In this document: in pieces, positions 56,826 through 64,000 of the stretch
Numbering within the stretch: position 1 is the stretch's first letter
How the letters are laid out: the number at the start of each line of letters is the position of its first letter
Source of the DNA: Penicillium oxalicum
Taxonomy: Eukaryota; Ascomycota; Eurotiomycetes; Eurotiales; Aspergillaceae
Length of the DNA: 64,000 nucleotides
Assembly (NCBI RefSeq): GCF_001723175.1
Contig: NC_064655.1
Location: forward strand, 2,046,001-2,110,000
Reading direction: 5' to 3'
The notes under the pieces: generated by a model
What the model saw: the letters and a program-made list of their open reading frames with translations, nothing else
What the model was told of the DNA's origin: nothing
Database searches by the model: none
Program-made: the position numbers and the translations under genes

Positions 56826-59800
56826 TCTGTGCGAGGGGCGGATTTGAGTCTATTTGTTGCGTTTTGGGTAGTCAAGGCTGTACATCAGCATAGAAGTATA
56901 TACAGAGATACCGTCTCTACGAGATCTCAATGACACCAGTCGGTCACATCTATTTGTTCATGTCGGAATGGCACTGCTTAGGGTTGCACTCAGACGGTGA
57001 TTTCATCAATAATGGTATCCGCCGGATGTTTCTCTATAGGTTGGGCAACCTAGGGAGAGGGTCTATATATCCAAAAAGCCGGGGATTGGGCACACTCTAG
57101 ATAATGCATAAATGGGGTTCCCCTTCTGAGATGCAAGAGTGGGTGTAGCTATCAACACTCGAGAGTTGAATGGGATCGATATCTGTCCAAGGTCATCAAT
57201 TATAACTGCAGGCAGATGCGTCAATTTACATATTCTATTAATGCCAGGCCTGTCGACTCGTGGAGTATGGAATATACACTGTCCAACTAGCGGATTATGA
57301 AATGTTTCTCATAGTAGCCCGGGGGTTTACGGTTATCAACTTGACTGTTCTGGGAGGTTGCTGATAGGCCATATGTAAGATAATTCGCGAATCGAATAAG
57401 TAGTATACAAGTTGACCGGTTGTGTCCCTTGCTTTCTTTCTTTCCTCCACCCAGACATCAAGTCCCATCCACAGAAGTGGCTGGCATCGCGCTTTGATCT
57501 CAGACGGGCTTGGGTGAGGCGTCAACTCTTGATGCCCGTTGAGATCTGTTCATTGGTTTTCCATCTGCACGATGACATTTTCCCCCCGAAAGTCCTCCGG
57601 TACAATGCAGTAGTACATACTATAGTGACAAGGTTGATGCATCGCATCATCAGGGCGCATTGGTCATGATCATGTGATTTGACTGGATCCTGGGGCATTT
57701 GTATTGTCACCACGTCTACACCAGTATTCACCTCATACTTATACCCGCGAAAGACGCTGGTGGTCGTATATCTCGATTGGATCAAGATTCAAGAGGATTG
57801 AAACCATCCATGTGCTTTACCCCCGCCCTCCCACAAGATAATGGAAGCCAGACTGTCTTGAATGGTTCGAGGACCCCCCTCTTTGAATCTATAAATAAAA
57901 TCTACAATCTTATCATCATGTCTCAAACATGCCTCCGAGACTGAGCAAGTACACACAGACTACTGGGCTACTGGCTCGTGGGCCGACAGTGAGTGATCGG
58001 TTAGTCAGTGACTACAAAGAATAACTAAAGATTCTTGGTGCCGAGTCCGTCGGAAACATGAACCACGGCGGCAGCACACTCAAGGACAAACCAATCGAGG
58101 GTCTGGAACGGCCAAGCGCCGGACAGCAAAGTCTCCTCCGAGCGCTAAGCCTCCCCGGGTCTGAGTCTGGCGGTTCGTTGGACTCCGTCATTTTGATTTT
58201 TTCTTTCTTTTTTGGCTGGGCGAGGGACTTGGGAGGCCCGAGAGCGCTGAACGCCCACGCGAGGGTGACGAGGCCCCGGACTGCCCAGAGGCCAAGGCCT
58301 GACTCGAGACTGGAAAGCAGCCCAAACCGGATGCTGGCGGGCGCCAATAAGTTGAAGAGAAGTTGAGTGGGTTGAAGTTGGCCACGTAAGTACAGCAGAG
58401 AAGACCGTGTGTAGCGCAGGGAATGCAGTGCAATGTAGACTGGGCACTTTACATTGTGGTGATTGTACACTTGCAGTGTGATGGGTCTTATACAGAATAT
58501 TCATATACAGTAAAATCAGAGTTAATCCAGATCGCGCAACAGGGTGAACGTGGAATGAATCGATCCAGACTGTCACGTGGTAAGTTGAGTTGACCTGCAC
58601 CGTCCAGGGAAAGGGAGCCCGAGAGTGTGGCAAAGTATGGTTGCCTGACAGAACGGGCAGCGTCGTGACGCATGTTGCGTGTGCAGAAAGCCGAGCCTGG
58701 GGATCGCTCACGTTGAACGGATGATCCTCGCTGCACTCGTCAGCAGATTGACAGGAGACACCATGAGGAACCCTTCGTGGAGTCATCTGTGATATAATAG
58801 CTGATGTGTCCAGCTCCATCGGGTCCGAGACCATCTGGACAGTCTGAATGGACCACTGATCCGTGTGGCTCTTGAACCCCCCCCCCAATCTTCATGACTG
58901 CAATGGGATGGATTCCTGCGGGCGATCCACTGATGGCTGTGTGGATCGTCCGAGCGATGCCGGAGATGACATCAATTGGGGTCAAGGGGGGAAAACCGAA
59001 CAGTTCGATCGGGCCTCCATTGTGGAAAGCTTCGCGACAGGACCATCTTTCATCACCCGGAATTTGAGGGGCAGGACCTCCGACGAGCGAGTTGAATTAT
59101 GACAATTGACTTGTCATGGACTTGAGAGTTTGTCCACGGAATGAGAATAATCAAATTCCTACGGTGCCAGTGTGTAATGTGTATTGGATACCAAGGTATA
59201 CTGTACGTGTTCCTGTAGTGCGTGGTTCCTCCTGTGGTACAGGAGTAATATCCAGGTCCAGTATCCATGTACTGCAGTCGTACGGTACTGCTATTTCAGG
59301 CACTCGCATTTCCGGAGTGGATCCAGCCACTTCTAATCGTCATCGACCAACGAGGATGCTCCTTTCGGTTCCTGTGTGGGTAACCGACCTTGGACCCGGT
59401 CGGCTACCTCGCGAAAGCGTGCTGGTCTTGTCCACCTAGATACCGCCTTCGATCTCAACTCGGACGGACGTGGGGTCGTCTACACAGTCGTACTGGAAGA
59501 ACCAGTACCACCGTTCCGTCATCCTGCACCAGAGTCCTGCAATCGCCCTGCCCGAATGTTGACGTCCGATGATAGAAGCATGGAATCATAGGATCATGGC
59601 CCGTCGCCGTGGACTTTCCCACGCACACCGGGACTTGATGCGGAGAGGATGGGAAACTGGGAAATGCACTTTCCTTTCTGCAGCTGTCCAGCCAAGCCCT
59701 CGAGCTTGGAAATAAAGTCTGGCGAAGATGATGCCATCCTCTCGGCGAAGAGGGAGTTTAGTAGTGTAAGAACAGTTGATTGGCAACGTCCGTAGGGTTC

Positions 59801-61870
59801 GGGGCCGTCTGGCGGGACAGTACGGTAGACTGGAATCATTTTTCTTAGAGCTGGCGAGAGTCCCGTGTCGATATGGCATGCACCCCAGACTTTTTTTTGG
59901 ATGGTGTGATTGCTGCCGTCCAGTCGGTAATCGTCTCGCTACGGTGGTATGGAGTCCTGGACTCGTAATGTTCTCTGCCACTGTTCCGTCTGTATGTCTG
60001 GTATGGCTAGTAACATCAGATGTCATGCTGAATACACTGATCCGAGATCCGAGATCATCCCTTGGGAAGTGTGGAAGCATTTGATCAATGCCCCCGTCGG
60101 GATAATGCCTACACCCATTCTGATTTTATGCAGACTGAATTCAAGGGTACTTGTACTTGTACTGCGGGCGTGGTTGCGTGTGCTTACTCCTGTATGACCC
60201 GGTACAAATACATTGGAGGAAAAAGGGGGGTTGATGTTTAATCTTCTCCTGTCCAGATCGATAGTGCGATCCATCCGGATCATCTCCCTTTTCCCTCTGG
60301 TCCTCCTCTTTGCACCACGACGGAACTCGATTCATCACCCATGCCGGCTTGGGCGGGACATCTGCAAGTACCAGGTACCATGGATCGTTCAATGCCGTTC
60401 ATCCAGGGCAAGGAGCGTGAGGGATCGAGGATGTCGGACCGGCTAACGATAATTGACCAGAGTCCTCCCACTGCAGGTTTCCTTTCGTTACATCCAGAAA
60501 GGGACCGAACTGAGGATGATTGAGCTATTTCTCTGTGGCAGTGTCCGGTGGGTCGGGGGCTGAATCACTTTGGCGGTAACACCACCTCTGACAGATAAGA
60601 GCTTTATCCCCGAGACAGCTTCCGTATCCGATGCACTTGGCTCCTTTTCTTTGTTCATTTGGAAATTTTGTTTCCCCCAATGAGATTGATATCGGGGGGG
60701 GGGGGGGGGGGACCTTGACTATATTGTATGAAGTTGATTGGATGTAGGTGTGTAAATTTACACGAGGGAATCTTGGATGGATAATGTCTGACGGTGGAAA
60801 GGGACAATACTGAATACGTACTGAATACGATCCTGGTGCAGTCTTCAACCATTCCATCTTCAAGGTCACAAAGACCAATGAATAGGCGCCCATTCGGGGG
60901 GAGGAGTTTACTGGGCGACGTCTGGCATTGAAGAGTCATGAACGAATCATCTGGACTGGAATCGGCAGGTGAATGCCCTTTACAATGCTGCGGTCTCTTG
61001 GTGCTGAGGTCATACTGTTCCACGCCCACTCCTGTCCTGTACCTTGTCTCCAATGGCTGGTTCCTCCAGACTTTCGCCACATCCGATCCAGCCAGGGCCA
61101 TTTTGGGTTTTGGGGGAGGAGCTGCTTGCGGCGTTGATGCACCTCTCCAATCTCTTGGTCGACTCAGACCGGTGGAAAAGAGGGTCGATGCCGTAATCCG
61201 TAATCATGCAGGAAATACGCAACATGTCTCTCCACAAAACCAGAAAACTATACTGTACAGCCGGAATTTCCATCTGCTCCATTCATCGTGAGGTGAGATC
61301 GTGTCCAACTGGCCAGGATTACTACACGGCTGTTGACAATACTACAATACTGCAATACACTGTAGTAACATCCAGGATACCCTCTTTCTCTCTAAATCTA
61401 TGATGTTGCCTTGCGCTCTGCGTACCTTTACCACTCGCTCTCTCTCTCTCTCTCCCTGTCGTATTCTGCTCTCTATTCTCCTCACAACCGTCACTGTCGT
61501 TCTCATCCCCTTACGCTCCAGCCCAACCCCCTCCTCCCCTCTTCCCTTCTTTGACTCCAATTATTTCCTTTTTCCTTTTTTTTGGATCTCTGTTCAATGA
61601 TTACATATGCATGTCGTCGGCAGCCCACAGTCTTCATCTTTCCCAGACTGTGTCGACACCGAGTCTAATTTTTCCACCACGCCCTCCCATCTGTGAACGT
61701 GCCGCCGATCTTCAAAATTTCCCAGATTCAACCATTCGCTGTCCTTGTCGCCGCCTCCCGCCCAGCGCTCCGAGCTTACTTTTACCTTCGCTTTCGCCCT
61801 TGTCAGGGCTGTACGTTCTTCCCCCTGCTTTCCTTTCCTCTTCTCTCGCCCTCCAATTCTGTTTCTGACC
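56826..61870. other. Five-kilobase stretch without a supported gene
   Basis: This region lies between the palA 3' end and the FLC-family gene. Open frames up to 247 residues (58145-58888 minus) overlap others and have no features. It holds a 10-base poly-C run (58877-58886), an 18-base poly-G run (60694-60711), GTACTTGTACTTGTAC-type short repeats near 60147-60165, and a long pyrimidine-rich leader (about 61420-61860) ending at the gene start, including a TC repeat near 61437-61452. It probably holds a long promoter and 5' UTR, perhaps non-coding RNA. Confidence 0.45.
60694..60711. repeat. 18-base poly-G homopolymer
   Basis: A pure run of 18 G in the gene-free stretch 1.2 kb upstream of the FLC-family gene. 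It is one of several long G/C homopolymers in the window. Confidence 0.85.
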
Positions 61871-64000
61871 ATGCGATTTCCGCACTGGTTGGCGGCGGGC
61901 CTCTTCGCGTTCACTCTCACTCCGCCCGTGGCCGCGGAACAGCTGCTGCAGTCCCACGCTCTTCTGCCGTGTTCCAATGACGGAATCATCTCCGTCAACC
62001 ACTTCGACATCGTCTTCACTCCCAGCAACAACAGTGCCTTGGTGAGTTTCGACGGCCAAGCAGACTACGCTGGCAATGTCTACATCGATATTGCTCTCTA
62101 CGCCTATGGATACAAGGCTGCCACAAAGATCGTCAACCCGTGTGCCTTGAACGTCGACGCTCTGTGCCCATTACGACGAGATACGGCCTTGAAGATCACC
62201 AACGTGCCGCTCAATCTCGACGGGGTTGACCTGTCTATCATTCCTGGTGAGTTTGGACACCCGGTGTTTTACAGCGTCCGTTCCGCTTGCAATTTCAAAT
62301 TCTTTTGGTCTTTTCAAATCCTTTTCTTGCTCTTCTTTTTTTTTCTCCCTCCCCCCTCGTGTGTCTTCGGCCCGGGCTGGGGGTTCCGAGCGTATGAGAC
62401 TCGGATGCTGCCGGATCACCCGTTCCCCTTGCTTGAAATCAACATGACGCAGGGCTGACTCTCCGACCTCTCCCCCTTTGGGTGTTGTTCAATAATAGGC
62501 ATTGCATATACCATCCCTGACCTCGATGCGGTGGTCCGCTTGAATATCATCAATTCAGATACCGGCAAAAAGGTGACCTGTGTGGAGGCCCGCGTCAACA
62601 ATGGTGTGACGGTGGATCAAGCGGGGGTGGCCTGGTCAATGGCCGTTTTGATCGGCGTTGGTCTTCTCACCGCGGTAGTCCTGTCGATTCTCGGCCGCGT
62701 CAACCTCGCCGCTCATGTCGCCTTCCGCACCCTGCTCTTCCTGGGATTCATGCAGATCCAGGCCATCTGGGGTCTGACGGCGATCAAACAACGACCTCTG
62801 GTGCAGTCGTGGACGCAAATATGGCAGTGGACGATGGGACTGGTGGGTGCGCGGGCCTTGCAGACGATCGCCACGTGGTTTCAGCGTTCCACGGGTGGCA
62901 CTCCCTCCAAGGTTCTCACCCAGCTGAATGAGTTCTCGTTGATCATGCAGAAGCGGTCGCTGGTCGCTCGGGCCACCGATATGACGCCAAACGGGGGGGA
63001 GGTCGAGGTGCATGGAATCGAGCGCGCGGGCGTCCGCATCAACATCGAACCGTCCAATATCTTCATGACCAGCTACCTCTTCTTCTACTTTGTGACAATT
63101 CTCTTCCTCCTGGTGGTGCTCTTCCTCAAGCTTGTGCTGCCCCGCCTGAAGAGGACCGTCTGGACAGAAAAGTCGGAGCGCGCCGTGACTAACACGTCCG
63201 ACTGGAAAGACTTTATGCGTGGCAATCTGTACCGGATGGCGGCTCTAGGATATCCCCAGCTGTGCTGTCTCGGTCTGTGGGAGCTCGTTCACCGGGATTC
63301 CGCCGCCGAGGTTGTTCTGGCAATCTGCATGTGGCTCACCATGACTGCGGTGCTGTGTTGGGCCATGTTCAAGGTCTTTCAGCGCGCTCGACTCTCCCGA
63401 ACCCTTCGACAAGATCCCGCGTACACGCTCTACTCCGACCCCGTCTGCCTCACCCGCTGGGGCTTCCTGTACGTCAACTACCGGGCGCGTACGTTTTGGT
63501 TCATGGTTCCGCTCTTCTTCTACACGTTGGTTAAGGGGGCCACGATCGCGTTTGGCCAATCCAGCCCTCTGGCTCAAGCCATTGTCCTTTTGATCGTCGA
63601 GGCCGGCTTCCTTATCGCTACCGCCACGATTCGACCCTACATGAGCAAGACGGCCAACATCCTCGCCATCATCGCCACCGCCATTAATTTTCTCAATGCC
63701 ATTTTCTTCCTGTTCTTCACTGAGGTCTTCAGCGTCCCCATGCTCGTGGGCGGTGTCATGGAGGTCGTCTTCTTCGTTCTCAACGCCATCTTCATGGTCG
63801 TCCTTCTCGTCTACTTCCTCCTCATCTTCTACAACGTCATTACCTTGAAGGAACCCTCGGTCAAGTACACCAGCCGAGAGGAAGGCCGCTCCTCGACCAC
63901 CGTCCTCACCGATGACCGTCGCATCACCGAATTGGAGCCCTTGGAGAAGAATCTGGTGGTCGGCGATGACCACACCGTTTCAAATGACAACGGGTGGCAA
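61871..64000 (+). CDS. TRP-like/ML-domain (FLC family) membrane protein, partial at right edge
   Basis: Two exons are visible, 61871-62246 and 62499 to the window end, which stays open (about 625 residues seen). A signal peptide (MRFPHWLAAGLFAFTLTPPVAA) is followed by an ML-like lumenal domain with conserved Cys (HALLPCSNDGIISV, then NPCALNVDALCPL, then VTCVEARV), then a multi-span TRP-like bundle starting near residue 165 (VAWSMAVLIGVGLLTAVVLS) and including FMTSYLFFYFVTILFLLVVL and NILAIIATAINFLNAIFFLF. In fungi this family (Flc1-3, Pkd2-like) is linked to FAD/haem import into the ER, calcium signalling and cell-wall integrity. The intron is unusually long (252 nt) with T-rich and C-rich runs. 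The C-terminal tail is cut by the window edge. Confidence 0.88.

Noticed and set aside
58145..58888. Long (247-residue) minus-strand open frame in the gene-free stretch
   Set aside because: It overlaps open frames on the other strand and in other frames, shows no domain, signal or splice structure, and has a composition typical of translated non-coding DNA.
1..64000. CRISPR arrays, tRNA or rRNA genes, secondary-metabolite cluster, complete transposons
   Set aside because: I looked for repeat-spacer arrays, tRNA B-box patterns, PKS/NRPS motifs and transposase signatures and found none that stands up.

Overview
The window is nuclear DNA of a filamentous ascomycete, most likely a eurotialean fungus of the Aspergillus/Penicillium type. 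The reasons are short (about 45-110 nt) introns with GTAAGT/GTATGT donors, compact genes on both strands, pyrimidine-rich leaders, and recognisable orthologues of ascomycete genes such as palA/RIM20, NAB2, LAC1/LAG1, HEM14, GET1 and a UBR1 N-recognin. Exon boundaries were read by hand from splice signals, frame continuity and family similarity. No search tool was available. Left part (1-31 kb): UBR1 (minus, running off the left edge), QCR9 (five tiny exons), a PYM homologue, HEM14, NAB2, a LAC1/LAG1-type ceramide synthase, two uncharacterised membrane proteins, a SERF-like peptide, a PTAR1-like prenyltransferase-alpha-repeat protein, GET1, a nucleolar RRM protein of the NIFK/Nop15 type, an SMN homologue and a small secreted protein. 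Many neighbours are divergent or convergent, and there is no sign of a co-regulated secondary-metabolite cluster. Most of these genes serve basic functions: protein turnover, respiration, haem, mRNA export, sphingolipids, ER insertion, ribosome and snRNP assembly. Middle part (31-43.5 kb): a gene-poor 3.1 kb stretch, a P-loop kinase-like gene divergent from a DUF3431 gene, an SCP-x type thiolase without an SCP2 domain, a second gene-poor stretch with a 30-base poly-C run, and a six-exon mitochondrial carrier. Accessory island (about 43.5-53.7 kb): this differs sharply from its surroundings. It holds a frameshifted second-exon copy of an unrecognised fungal gene and an apparently intact full-length relative 3 kb away. 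It also holds a decayed fragment resembling the C-terminus of WDR48/Bun107 with its introns retained, two coding-like minisatellites with 12- and 15-bp periods, an ankyrin-repeat gene broken by an 11-bp tandem duplication, and a member of another unrecognised fungal family. Conserved genes resume with palA (seven exons) at 53.7 kb. Right part: a 5 kb stretch with no supported gene, then a TRP-like/ML-domain membrane protein of the FLC family that runs off the right edge. I did not find a convincing new multi-gene biological system. The strongest second-look items are the accessory island with its duplications and repeats, the GC-AG intron forced by QCR9 homology, the telobox-bearing promoter shared by two RNP-biogenesis genes, and the recurrent long G/C homopolymers in non-coding DNA.
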